A DNA stretch of 64,000 nt, from NCBI GenBank assembly GCA_964464755.1, contig CAYXGZ010000008.1, positions 1 to 64,000 on the forward strand. The letters are read 5' to 3'. The first letter of the stretch is position 1. Each line of letters begins with the position of its first letter. This stretch comes from CAYXGZ01 sp964464755 (GTDB lineage: Bacteria; Planctomycetota; MHYJ01; JACPRB01). Positions 7,400 to 15,659 of the stretch are shown piece after piece. The notes under the pieces were generated by a model that worked only from the letters and a program-made list of their open reading frames with translations, was not told the DNA's origin and did not search any database. The position numbers were made by a program, and so were the translations under genes.

Positions 7400-8229
7400 T
7401 GGCCGAGCTCGAGTCCTTCCTCGACCTCTGCATCGCGACCGTCGAGCCCGGCGAGGCCCCGCCCCCGGGCGCCCACCTGCTGCGCTCCGTGATCCCGCCC
7501 GCCCCGGGCGAGCGCTGGCACCATGCCCCGGCCCAGGTCACCTACCGCGTCCCCGTCCGCCCGACGATCGACGCGCACCTCGAGGCCGCCTTCGACGGCG
7601 CGGGCCGGCGCGAGGCGCGGCGCCTCCTCCGCCGCGTCCCCGAGCGCTTCCGCTACGAGCTCGACCCCCGCGTCGAGGGCTTCGAGCGCTTCCGCGAGCT
7701 GTACCGCCGCAGCCTCCTCTCCCGTCCGCGCGGCATCGACCGCATGGGGGAGCGGGGCGGGCTCGAGGGCCGCTGGGCCGGGCTCTGGCTGCTCGACGGC
7801 GAGCACCTCGCCGCGGGCGTCCTCCTCCAGCGCGTCGGGCGGCACTACTCCGTCTCCTACGGCGCGTTCGACCGCGAGCGCTCGGCGGGGCTCGACCTCG
7901 AGCACTACCTGATCCTCAAGGCCCTCGAGATCAGCGCCGCCGCGGGGTTCCGCGAGCTCTCGCTCGGCGTCGACACGAACCGCTACGGGCACCACCTCGC
8001 GATCGGGCTGCCCGCGTACAAGTGGCGGCTGGGGTTCCGCGCCGAGCCGTATCCTCCCGGCGGCGAGCACTGGATCCGCCCGGTGTCGCTGGATCCGTTC
8101 AAGGGCGGGTTCTTCTTCTACGCGTTCGGCCCGGAAGGGCTCGAGGGCCGGCTCTACCCGAAGCCCGGCCTGGACCCGCGGCCGTGGCGCCACGCCGCGG
8201 CGCCACCGATGGAGCGCCTGGACCTCTAG
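7399..8229 (+). CDS. GNAT/FemAB-like N-acyltransferase
   Basis: 276 residues, overlapping the ridA stop by one base. The C-terminal half (LLDGEHLAAGVLLQRVGRHY, LEHYLILKALEISAAAGF, ELSLGVDTNRYG) follows the beta-strand/helix pattern of GNAT-fold acyltransferases related to FemAB or BioF2-like enzymes. No signal peptide or membrane segment is seen. It is the last gene of the nadA unit and converges on the HEAT-like gene with a 4 bp overlap of ends. Acceptor and donor are unknown; assignment is at fold level only. Confidence 0.55.
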   Translation: MAELESFLDLCIATVEPGEAPPPGAHLLRSVIPPAPGERWHHAPAQVTYRVPVRPTIDAHLEAAFDGAGRREARRLLRRVPERFRYELDPRVEGFERFRELYRRSLLSRPRGIDRMGERGGLEGRWAGLWLLDGEHLAAGVLLQRVGRHYSVSYGAFDRERSAGLDLEHYLILKALEISAAAGFRELSLGVDTNRYGHHLAIGLPAYKWRLGFRAEPYPPGGEHWIRPVSLDPFKGGFFFYAFGPEGLEGRLYPKPGLDPRPWRHAAAPPMERLDL

Positions 8230-9128
8230 TTCCCGAACTTGCGCTCGAGCTGCTGGATCGCGCGTTCCAAGGCCTGCGTGACGGCCCACTGGTGGGGCGC
8301 CGTCGGGTCCGGCTTCGGGTAGGCCCGCAGGAACTCCAGCGTCGAGCGGTCGCCGACCCAGCCGAGGGACTCGAGCGCCGACGCCCGGACCTGCCCGTCG
8401 GGGTCGGCCGTCGCCATCGAGCGCAGCTGGACCCGGGCCGCGTCGCTGTCCCGGCCCCCGAGCAGCCCGGCGCCGCCCATCCGCTCCGCCGGATCCTCGG
8501 AGAGCAGCAGGCCCTCCATGGTCCGGCCCAGCGGCCCGTCGATCGGGAGCTTGCGGAGGACCGGGACCCCGGTCCCGCTCAGGTTCTTCAGGAGCTCCTT
8601 GCGTTCCGCGTCGGAGAGCGCCGGGTTCGCGAGCTGCTCCTGCACCCAGGCCGCGGCGTCGTTCCCGCCCGAGAGGAGGATGAGCATCGGCGTGATGTTC
8701 TTCAGCTCGGGCACGTCGATCCCGGCCCGCAGCTTCTCGATGAAGAGCGGGGCCATGCTCTCGTCGAGCTCGTCGATCATGCCGATCGCGCGGATGAACT
8801 CCGGTCCGCCCTTCTGCTGGAAGGCGCGGCGGAACTGCTCGAAGATGTCCTCGGCGTGGCGGCGGGGGTCCCGCGCGGCGGCGGGGGCGGGGGCCCGCTC
8901 GCCCGGCCCGGGGGCGGCCGCCGGGGCGCGGCGGGCCTGGTCGAGCTCCCGCCTCAGCCGGACGATCTCCTCCTCGCGGGCGGCGGCCTTCTCCTCGGCG
9001 GCGGCCGCGGCGGAGCCCCCGACGGCGCGGACCGGGGCCTCGGGGAGCCTCCCCGGCCAGGCCCGGCCGACCGCGAATCCGACGAAGAGCCCCAGCGCGA
9101 GGGCGGCGGCGACGACGGCGGGTTTCAC
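8226..9128 (-). CDS. Membrane-anchored coiled-coil protein with HEAT-like repeats
   Basis: 300 residues from a GTG at 9128, chosen because it gives a clean N-terminal membrane anchor (KPAVVAAALALGLFVGFAVG) and because a TACAAT box ends 6 nt upstream. A charged coiled coil (EEKAAAREEEIVRLRRELDQ) and an Ala/Pro linker follow, then alpha-helical repeats with the HEAT-like line DPDGQVRASALESLGWVGD. The bulk is predicted to be periplasmic or cytoplasmic depending on anchor orientation. Probably a scaffold; function unknown. Divergent from the DoxX gene. Confidence 0.7.
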   Translation of the reverse strand: MKPAVVAAALALGLFVGFAVGRAWPGRLPEAPVRAVGGSAAAAAEEKAAAREEEIVRLRRELDQARRAPAAAPGPGERAPAPAAARDPRRHAEDIFEQFRRAFQQKGGPEFIRAIGMIDELDESMAPLFIEKLRAGIDVPELKNITPMLILLSGGNDAAAWVQEQLANPALSDAERKELLKNLSGTGVPVLRKLPIDGPLGRTMEGLLLSEDPAERMGGAGLLGGRDSDAARVQLRSMATADPDGQVRASALESLGWVGDRSTLEFLRAYPKPDPTAPHQWAVTQALERAIQQLERKFGN

Positions 9129-9134
9129 GTCCCG

Positions 9135-9140
9135 ATTGTA
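9135..9140 (-). promoter_or_regulatory. -10 box of the HEAT-like gene (leaderless)
   Basis: Minus-strand TACAAT ending 6 nt before the GTG at 9128. No convincing -35 box. Confidence 0.35.
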
Positions 9141-9182
9141 GCCCGCGTGAAGTATCCTTGCTCGGGCATCCGGGAGGGACCC

Positions 9183-9617
9183 ATGATCGGGAAGCACTTC
9201 AACGAGTCCAAGGAGTACGGGACGCTCATGGTGCGCGTCGGGCTCGGGTCGGTGTTCGTCGTGCACGGCGCGCAGAAGCTCTTCGGCGCCTTCGGCGGGG
9301 ACGGAATCGACGGCACCGCGCGCATGCTCCGCCACCTCGACTTCCCGATCGCCACCGCGTTCGCGGTGCTCCTCGGCATCGCGGAGCTCGGCGGCGGCTG
9401 CCTCGTGATCGCGGGGATCGTGACCCGCTACGCGGCGTTGACCCTCGCCATCGTGATGACCGTCGCGATCGCCATGGTCCACTGGAGGCACGGCTTCACG
9501 GGAAGCAACGGGTGGGCGTTCCCCTTCGCGCTGGGGATGATGGCCCTGAGCCTCGTGGTCAGCGGCGGCGGCGTGGGCAGCGTCGACAAGATGGTGAAGA
9601 TCGACGACAAGGTCTAG
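9183..9617 (+). CDS. DoxX-family membrane protein
   Basis: 144 residues with four hydrophobic segments. The family opening RVGLGSVFVVHGAQKLFG and the following helix LLGIAELGGGCLVIAGIVTR are typical of DoxX (quinol oxidase small-subunit-like) proteins of the inner membrane. GGGAGGGA precedes the ATG. DoxX proteins have been linked to thiosulfate oxidation and redox stress; no such partner gene is adjacent. It converges with the secreted protein gene at 9619 with a single-base gap. Confidence 0.85.
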   Translation: MIGKHFNESKEYGTLMVRVGLGSVFVVHGAQKLFGAFGGDGIDGTARMLRHLDFPIATAFAVLLGIAELGGGCLVIAGIVTRYAALTLAIVMTVAIAMVHWRHGFTGSNGWAFPFALGMMALSLVVSGGGVGSVDKMVKIDDKV

Positions 9618-9618
9618 G

Positions 9619-10392
9619 TCACTTCTTCACCTCGAACTCGACGACGTCCTCCTCGAGCTTCACGGGCGCGCCGCGCAGCGTCCCCTCGCGGACCCGCTTG
9701 ACCACGCGCCCCGGCACGTCCTCGGAGAGCCAGCGCTTCATCGTCCACTGCTCGGCGACCTGCTCGCGCCGCTCCTCGAGCCGGACGACCTCCACGACGC
9801 ACGGGACGTCGCGGTCGCCCACCTTCAGCGTCGCGCCGAGGTCGGTGATCTCCGCGGAGTACGTCGCCGCGTCGCGGCCGCGCAGCAGGGAGAGCTCCAC
9901 CTTCAGCACGTCGCCGAAGAGCGCGAGGTCCGTGCCGTCCTTCTCGAGCTCGCGGTAGGGGACGCGGACGCCCTCGCCGCTCCAGATCCGGGCCTTCCCG
10001 CTCCAGCCCTTGCCGCGCAGTTCGAAGGCCCAGTCCGTGACGGTGCAGGGGATCTTGCGGCCGCCGACGACGAGCTCCTCCCGCTTCTCGCCCGCCTTCG
10101 TGCAGCCCTCCTCGGGGACGACGGGGGCGAGGTGGGGGACGCTGGCCTGGCCGGTGACCCAGCGCTCGCCGCTCCAGAGCTGGGTCGAGACCTCGGGGAG
10201 CCCCTTGACCTGCGCGACGGTCCAGCGCTCGCGGGTCTCGTGGGTGCGGGCGCCCTCGGTGAGGCGGCGGACGATCACGGCCGTCGAGCCGCCGGGGAAC
10301 CCGGCCCAGGGGTGGCGCACGTCCTCGGCCGCGCGGGGCGCGGGATCCTGGAGGGCGATCGCCAGCAGGCCGGCCAGCACGAGTCGGGTCAT
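9619..10392 (-). CDS. Secreted protein of unknown function
   Basis: 257 residues with a short cleavable signal peptide (TRLVLAGLLAIALQDPAPRA). The mature part is beta-rich and contains four spaced cysteines (EEGCTKAG, RKIPCTVTD, DVPCVVEVV among them), so disulphides are possible. It lies 16 bp after the terpene-cyclase-fold gene on the same strand with GAGGAAC as ribosome-binding site; the two are probably co-transcribed and act outside the cytoplasm together. I do not recognise the family. Confidence 0.7.
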   Translation of the reverse strand: MTRLVLAGLLAIALQDPAPRAAEDVRHPWAGFPGGSTAVIVRRLTEGARTHETRERWTVAQVKGLPEVSTQLWSGERWVTGQASVPHLAPVVPEEGCTKAGEKREELVVGGRKIPCTVTDWAFELRGKGWSGKARIWSGEGVRVPYRELEKDGTDLALFGDVLKVELSLLRGRDAATYSAEITDLGATLKVGDRDVPCVVEVVRLEERREQVAEQWTMKRWLSEDVPGRVVKRVREGTLRGAPVKLEEDVVEFEVKK

Positions 10393-10408
10393 GGGCGGGG
10401 GTTCCTCG

Positions 10409-11455
10409 TCACTTGCTCTGTTCGCGGGGGCGGTTCTCGACCACGGGGATGTAGGCCTTGCGGAGGAAGAGGACGGCGAAGCAGGTGTCGGCGAGGCCGA
10501 GGGAGGTGTCCCAGCACCCGTCGTCCTTCTGGACGCGGGCCAGGGCCGCCGTGCCGTCGGCGTACCAGTCGCGGGTCCCGACCTTCCTGCGGCCCACGAG
10601 CAGGCACGCGCGCTCCACGCTCCAGAGCAGGTAGGGGTTCACGTCGCTGCGCTGCTCGTAGAGCTTTGAGAGCGCCTCGAAGCCCCGCGCGACGGCGGGG
10701 TCCTGGTCGACCTCGACCAGGTCGGGGACGTCCATGCGCGAGGCGAGCGACATGACCAGGCCCATGAGGCAGGCGGCCGTCATGGAGTCCGAGGGCGCGC
10801 CGGGGTCCTTCACGCCGTAGCCGGACTGGTAGGACCAGGTCCCGTCCTTGGCCTGCCCGGCCTTCAGGTGGGTCAGGGCCTTCTCCCACGTGAGCGCGGG
10901 CACCTTGCCGCCCGCGTTGTGGGCCGCCCGCAGCGCCATGAGCGCGAACTGCGTGTTCGAGTTGTCCGCGCGCTCGCCCTTGCGGCCGTAGTTCCAGCCG
11001 GCCTCCATCTGCCAGCCGACGAGGCGGTCCGTGCCGTCCTGCATCCGCTTGGCGACGCGCTCGCGCAGCTTCTCGTCGACGGTCGTCCGCGAGCGGTCGA
11101 AGCGCTGGATCAGCTCCGCGCACGCGAGGACCTGGAGGCTGGTCTCGTAGACGGGGCACTGCGAGTCCCAGGGGAAGCCGTCGAGGAGGAACTGCGCGCC
11201 CTTCTGGACCTGGGGGTCGCCGAAGGGGACGTCGCAGGAGAGCAGCGTGTAGACGACGAGGCCGGTCATCCCGTCGCGGTGGAAGAGGCCCGCGGGCGGC
11301 ATGTCCAGTCCCCACGCGCCCGAGGCCTGCTGCTGCTTGCGGATCGCCCCCAGCGCCTTCTCGATGATCTTCGAGGGCGAGGGAGGGGCGGGCTGGACGG
11401 GCGGGGCCTGCTGGGCCAGCAGGGCCGCCGACACCAGGACCGCGACGCGGAGCAT
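10409..11455 (-). CDS. Secreted terpene-cyclase/prenyltransferase-fold repeat protein
   Basis: 348 residues from the ATG at 11455, which places a signal peptide (LRVAVLVSAALLAQQ) first; an in-frame ATG further upstream would bury it. Repeats of the alpha-alpha toroid type are visible: QASGAWGLDM, AGWNYGRKG, DGTWSYQSGYG, DGCWDTSLGLADT, with spacing of about 50-60 residues. These resemble the QW-like repeats of squalene cyclases, but the DXDD cyclase motif is not evident and export argues against a terpene substrate. Such exported repeat proteins are common in Planctomycetota. Role unknown. Confidence 0.75.
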   Translation of the reverse strand: MLRVAVLVSAALLAQQAPPVQPAPPSPSKIIEKALGAIRKQQQASGAWGLDMPPAGLFHRDGMTGLVVYTLLSCDVPFGDPQVQKGAQFLLDGFPWDSQCPVYETSLQVLACAELIQRFDRSRTTVDEKLRERVAKRMQDGTDRLVGWQMEAGWNYGRKGERADNSNTQFALMALRAAHNAGGKVPALTWEKALTHLKAGQAKDGTWSYQSGYGVKDPGAPSDSMTAACLMGLVMSLASRMDVPDLVEVDQDPAVARGFEALSKLYEQRSDVNPYLLWSVERACLLVGRRKVGTRDWYADGTAALARVQKDDGCWDTSLGLADTCFAVLFLRKAYIPVVENRPREQSK

Positions 11456-11504
11456 GACTCTTGCATACCACGCCGGAGGGGGCGCATCCACGCCTTTCGG
11501 GCGC

Positions 11505-11510
11505 TATCAT
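11505..11510 (+). promoter_or_regulatory. -10 box of the mocA-xdhC-pao operon (leaderless)
   Basis: TATCAT ends 6 nt before the GTG at 11517. No clear -35 box at 16-18 bp. Confidence 0.35.
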
Positions 11511-11516
11511 CGCCCC

Positions 11517-12024
11517 GTGATCCACCCCGTGGTCCTCGCGGCGGGGGACTCGGCCCGCATGGGCCGGCCCAAGCCGCTGCTCGACTTCGACGGCCGCCCG
11601 GCGCTGGCGCTCGTGCTCGGCGCGCTCGCGGGGCTGGGCCGTCGTGAACCCGGATCCCGCGCGCGGCCGGAGCTCGTCGCTGAAGCGGGGGCTCGAGCGG
11701 GCGCCCGCGGGGGACGTCCTCGTGGTGCCCGCGGACCACCCGCTGCTGACCCGGCAGCTCGTCGCCCGGATCGCCGCGGCCGCGGGGCGGGCGCCGATCG
11801 TCGTGCCGTCGCACGCGGGGCGGCGCGGCCACCCCGTGCTGCTCTCCGGGGCCCTGCGCGCGGAGCTGCTCGCGCTCGGCGACGACGAGCCGCTGCGCGC
11901 GGTGCTGAACCGGGATCCGTCGCGCGTGCACCACGTCGAGGTGGACGACCCGTCGATCCGGGTGGACATGGACACCCCGGAGGATTACGCTCGGTGCCTG
12001 GAGGCCTGGCGGAAGCGCCGATGA
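11517..12024 (+). pseudogene. mocA: Molybdenum cofactor cytidylyltransferase MocA-like, frameshifted and internally deleted
   Basis: From a GTG at 11517 the first frame reads a canonical MobA/MocA N-terminus: VVLAAGDSARMGRPKPLL with the nucleotide-binding LAAGxSxRMGxPK signature, up to about residue 41 (base 11639). The remainder continues in the +1 frame from about 11638: VVNPDPARGRSSSLKRGL, PADHPLLTRQLV and DMDTPEDYARCLEAW, all expected MocA blocks. Between the halves about 25-30 residues that normally carry the 'VVVLGH' strand are missing. The joined length is about 168 residues against roughly 195 for the family. It is either a real pseudogene or an assembly/sequencing deletion. MocA makes the MCD form of molybdopterin used by the downstream oxidoreductase. 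Confidence 0.75.
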
Positions 12025-12851
12025 ACCGGAACGTCCTCGCCGAGATGCTGCGGCTGATCGACGCCGGGCGAGTCTTCGCCGTGGCGACCGTCGCCGTCGC
12101 GAAGGGCAGCGTCCCCGCGAAGGCCGGCTCGACGATGATCGTCCTGCCGGACGGGAGCCAGGTCGGCACGGTCGGCGGCGCCGGGCTGGAGGAGAAGGTC
12201 AAGGCGCGCGCGCTGGAATGCCTGTCGACGGGTCGCGGGGGGATCTTCCCCTTCGACCTCCTGCACTCGAGGCCCGGGGGGCTCGACAGCCTCTGCGGGG
12301 GGAGCGTCCAGATCATGATCGAGCCCGTCGGCCGCCGGCCGCACCTGCTGATCTGCGGGGGCGGCCACGTCGGTCTCGCCGTCGCCCGCGCGGCCGTGCC
12401 GCTGGACTACGGCTACAGCGTCCTCGACGACCGGGCCGCCTACTGCTCGCGCGAGCGCTTCCCGGAGGCCGCGGGCCTGCACCACGCGCGGCCCGAGGAG
12501 TTCTTCTCGACGGCGGACCTCTCGCCGTACACCCACCTGCTCATCCTGGGCTACTCGCACAAGAACGACTCCGTCGTCCTCCTCGAGGCCGTGCGCCGCT
12601 TCGGCGGCTTCATCGGGCTGATCTGCTCGAAGACCAAGCGGGTCGAGATGTTCGCGCGCCTCCGGGAGCACGGGATCTCCGAGGAGCAGCTGGCCCGCGT
12701 CGAGGCGCCCGTGGGCCTTCCGATCGGCGGGGAGTCCCCCGCCGAGATCGCCGTGTCCATCCTGGGCAGCGTCATCCGCCACGTGAAGGGCGGTGCGGCC
12801 CCGGTCGCGGAGGTGCTCGATGCCGAAAAAGCCGGATCGTCGGGGGCCTGA
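12021..12851 (+). CDS. xdhC: XdhC/CoxI-family molybdoenzyme maturation factor
   Basis: 276 residues. The N-terminal XdhC domain has the pattern FAVATVAVAKGSVPAKAGSTM, and the C-terminal Rossmann-like domain opens with LLICGGGHVGLAVARAA, ending with VGLPIGGESPAEIAVSI. This family (PaoD in the E. coli aldehyde oxidoreductase operon) binds and sulfurates the molybdenum cofactor and inserts it into the apoenzyme in the cytoplasm. It overlaps the mocA stop (ATGA) and its own 3' end overlaps the start of the 2Fe-2S subunit by 32 bp, placing it firmly in the oxidoreductase operon. Confidence 0.92.
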   Translation: MNRNVLAEMLRLIDAGRVFAVATVAVAKGSVPAKAGSTMIVLPDGSQVGTVGGAGLEEKVKARALECLSTGRGGIFPFDLLHSRPGGLDSLCGGSVQIMIEPVGRRPHLLICGGGHVGLAVARAAVPLDYGYSVLDDRAAYCSRERFPEAAGLHHARPEEFFSTADLSPYTHLLILGYSHKNDSVVLLEAVRRFGGFIGLICSKTKRVEMFARLREHGISEEQLARVEAPVGLPIGGESPAEIAVSILGSVIRHVKGGAAPVAEVLDAEKAGSSGA

Positions 12852-13431
12852 TCCCGGGGGCGTCTCCCGCCGGGGCTTCCTCCGCGGGATCGGGGCCGCG
12901 GGCGGCGCCGCCGCCGTCGGATCCCCCGTCTTCGCCGTCCAGGAGCGGCCGGTGCTCGGGCCGGACGCCGTCCCCGTCGTCCTCCACGTCAACGGCAAGG
13001 ACCGCGAGGTCCGCGTCGAGCCCCGCAGCACGCTGCTCGACGTCCTCCGCGAGCGCCTCGACCTGACGGGCGCGAAGAAGATCTGCGACCGCGGCACCTG
13101 CGGCGGCTGCACGGTGCTCGTCGACGGCCTCGCGGTGAACTCCTGCCTGATGCTCGCGCTCGACGCGGTCGGCCGGAAGATCGAGACCGTCGAGGGGCTC
13201 AGCCCCGAGGCCGGCCCGCTCTCGCCGCTGCAGCAGGCCTTCTGCGACCACGACGCCCTCCAGTGCGGCTACTGCACGCCCGGGATGCTCATGTCCTGCA
13301 CGGCGCTCCTGCAGCGCAACCCGTCGCCCTCGCGAGCCGAGGCGGCCGAGGGGATCTCCGGCCACCTCTGCCGCTGCGGGACCTACCCGGGCATCCTGGA
13401 CGCCGTCGCCGCCGTCGCGGCCAAGAAGTAA
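12820..13431 (+). CDS. paoA: Aldehyde oxidoreductase 2Fe-2S subunit, Tat-exported (PaoA-like)
   Basis: 203 residues from the ATG at 12820, which sets the twin-arginine signal SRRGFLRGIG (Arg17-Arg18) near the N-terminus. The first 2Fe-2S site is plant-ferredoxin type (C89, C94, C97, C109); the second uses C149, C152, C184 and C186 (CGYC ... CRCG). This is the small electron-transfer subunit of the xanthine oxidase family. The Tat signal means folding with cofactors in the cytoplasm and export of the whole complex to the periplasm, as in E. coli PaoABC (YagTSR). It overlaps xdhC by 32 bp and precedes the molybdenum subunit by 9 bp. Confidence 0.93.
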   Translation: MPKKPDRRGPDPGGVSRRGFLRGIGAAGGAAAVGSPVFAVQERPVLGPDAVPVVLHVNGKDREVRVEPRSTLLDVLRERLDLTGAKKICDRGTCGGCTVLVDGLAVNSCLMLALDAVGRKIETVEGLSPEAGPLSPLQQAFCDHDALQCGYCTPGMLMSCTALLQRNPSPSRAEAAEGISGHLCRCGTYPGILDAVAAVAAKK

Positions 13432-13440
13432 GGGGCACGC

Positions 13441-15657
13441 ATGCCGCGCAAGGTACGCACCAAGGTCGGGTTCGAGGGGAAGGTCGAGGAGCTCGAGGTC
13501 ACCGTCGACGACCGCGACCTCGACCCCTGGGGCGCCGACGCGAAGCTCGCCGTCGTCGGGACCCGCGTCCCCCGCGTCGACGGCCCGCTCAAGGTCACCG
13601 GCCGGGCGAAGTACACCTCGGACATCGCCCCGAAGAACGTGGCCCACGCCCGCATCGTCCGCTCGCCGCTCGGCGCCGGGACCGTGAAGGCGGTCGACGG
13701 CTCCGCGGCCGAGAAGGTCCCGGGCTTCCTCGCCCTCCACGTGCTCAAGAACCCGGGGACGCCCGTGCTGTTCCACGGCGACGAGATCGCCGCCGTCGCG
13801 GCGGAGACCGAGGAGGCGGCGGCCGAGGCGGTCCGCGCGGTGGTCGTGGAGATCGACGCCGCGCCCTGCGTCACGACCATCGAGGATGCCGAGAAGCCGG
13901 GCGCGCCGAGGGTCTTCGCGAACCGCGAGAACGTGCAGAAGGGCGGGGGAGGCCGCCGGCAGCAGGACGCCGACGCCGTCATCGCCCGCGCGGACCGGGT
14001 CGTCGAGGCGACGTACTCGACCGAGGTGCAGACGCACTCCGCGCTGGAGCCCCACGGGCTCGTCGTCGCCATCGACGGCGACGCGGTCACCGCGTGGATC
14101 TCGACCCAGGCGGTCTCCGGGAGCCGGGGCCAGGTCGCCAACGCCGCGCGCGTGAAGGAGTCCGACGTGCGCGTCGTGGCCGAGCACGTCGGGGGCGGCT
14201 TCGGTGCCAAGTTCGGCATCGGGCGCGAAGGCCAGCTCGCCGTCGCGCTGGCGCGGAAGACCGGGCGGCCCGTGAAGCTCATGCTCGACCGGCAGGGCGA
14301 GCACCTCAACGGCGGCAACCGGCCGTCGTCGATCCAGGCCTTCAAGGGCGGCCTGACGAAGGACGGGCGGCTCAGCGGGATCAAGGCCTCGACGCGAGGC
14401 TCGGGCGGCGTCGGCAGCGGCGCGGGCGTGCGCTACCCCGGGTACTACGAGACCGGCGCCTTCCAGATGGAGGAGACGACGGTCCTGACGAACGCGGGCG
14501 AGTCGCGGGCCTTCCGCGCCCCCGGCCATCCCCAGGGCTTCTTCGGCTTCGAGTGCTTCCTCGACGAGCTCGCCGCGGCGGCGGGGACGGACCCGCTCGA
14601 GTTCCGGCGCGCGCACACGCGCAGCGTGATCCACCTCGCGGAGATGGAGAAGGGCGCGGCGCTCTTCGACTGGAAGTCGAAGTGGAAGAAGGTCGCGGGC
14701 TCGGACCCCGGGCCGCGGAAGCGCGGCGCGGGGATGGCGACCTCCGTCTGGTTCCAGGCGGGCGGGCCCGGCTTCAAGGTGGACTGCGCCGTCTTCCCGG
14801 ACGGGACCGTCGAGGTCCGCAGCGCGGCCCAGGACATCGGCACCGGCACGCGCACGGTGCTCGCGGTGATCGCGGCCGAGGAGCTCGGGCTGAAGCCCGA
14901 GCAGGTCACGGTCCGGATCGGCGACACGAACTTCCCGCCCGGCCCCGGCAGCGGCGGCTCCACGACGGCCCCGACGGTCGGGCCCGCGTGCCGCCTGGCG
15001 GCGTACCGGGCGAAGCAGACCCTCCTCGAGCCCGCCGCCAAGCTCCTCGGGGCCAAGGTCGAGGAGCTCGACCTCAAGGGGGGCGTCGTCGTCCGCCGCG
15101 GCGCGGCCACGGGCACGACGTTCCGCAAGCTCTGCGAGGCGCTCGCGCCCGGCGGGATCCTCGTCTCGGGCGAGCGCGTCGCCAACTACGCCGGCTTCCG
15201 CGACCAGGTCGCGGGCGTCCAGTTCGCCGAGGTCGAGGTGGACGTCGAGACCGGCCAGGTCCGCGTGCTCAAGGTCGTCGCGCTCCAGGACGCGGGGCGG
15301 GTCGTCGACCGGCTGACCTTCGAGAGCCAGGTCTCCGGCGGCGTCATCCAGGGCGTCAGCTACGCCCTCTTCGAGCAGCGGAGGCTCGACCCCAGGCTCG
15401 GGGTGATGACCAACGCGGACTTCCTGAATTACAAGATCGCCGGGCCGAAGGACTGCCCGGAGATCGTGGCGGTGGCCTTCGACGTCGCCAACGCGAAGAA
15501 CAACGTCGGCATGATGGGGCTCGGGGAACCGCCGACGATCCCGACGGCCGCGGCCGTCGCCAACGCGGTCGCCAACGCGATCGGCGCGCGGGTCCGCTCC
15601 CTGCCCATCACGCCCGAGAAGGTCCTGGCCGCCCTCGAGGCGGGGGGGAAGAAGTAG
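13441..15657 (+). CDS. paoC: Aldehyde oxidoreductase molybdopterin-binding subunit (PaoC-like)
   Basis: 738 residues, the size of PaoC/YagR. Family blocks appear in order: PRVDGPLKVTGRAKYTSDI at the N-terminus, HSALEPHGLVV, EHVGGGFGAKFG, RAFRAPGHPQG, QDIGTGTRTVLAVI, and near the end MMGLGEPPTIPTAAAV with the catalytic glutamate at about residue 696. It has no signal of its own and should hitch-hike through Tat with the 2Fe-2S subunit. The enzyme oxidises aldehydes to acids in the periplasm. The gene order here is 2Fe-2S, Mo, FAD rather than the E. coli A-B-C order. Confidence 0.93.
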   Translation: MPRKVRTKVGFEGKVEELEVTVDDRDLDPWGADAKLAVVGTRVPRVDGPLKVTGRAKYTSDIAPKNVAHARIVRSPLGAGTVKAVDGSAAEKVPGFLALHVLKNPGTPVLFHGDEIAAVAAETEEAAAEAVRAVVVEIDAAPCVTTIEDAEKPGAPRVFANRENVQKGGGGRRQQDADAVIARADRVVEATYSTEVQTHSALEPHGLVVAIDGDAVTAWISTQAVSGSRGQVANAARVKESDVRVVAEHVGGGFGAKFGIGREGQLAVALARKTGRPVKLMLDRQGEHLNGGNRPSSIQAFKGGLTKDGRLSGIKASTRGSGGVGSGAGVRYPGYYETGAFQMEETTVLTNAGESRAFRAPGHPQGFFGFECFLDELAAAAGTDPLEFRRAHTRSVIHLAEMEKGAALFDWKSKWKKVAGSDPGPRKRGAGMATSVWFQAGGPGFKVDCAVFPDGTVEVRSAAQDIGTGTRTVLAVIAAEELGLKPEQVTVRIGDTNFPPGPGSGGSTTAPTVGPACRLAAYRAKQTLLEPAAKLLGAKVEELDLKGGVVVRRGAATGTTFRKLCEALAPGGILVSGERVANYAGFRDQVAGVQFAEVEVDVETGQVRVLKVVALQDAGRVVDRLTFESQVSGGVIQGVSYALFEQRRLDPRLGVMTNADFLNYKIAGPKDCPEIVAVAFDVANAKNNVGMMGLGEPPTIPTAAAVANAVANAIGARVRSLPITPEKVLAALEAGGKK

Positions 15658-15659
15658 CC

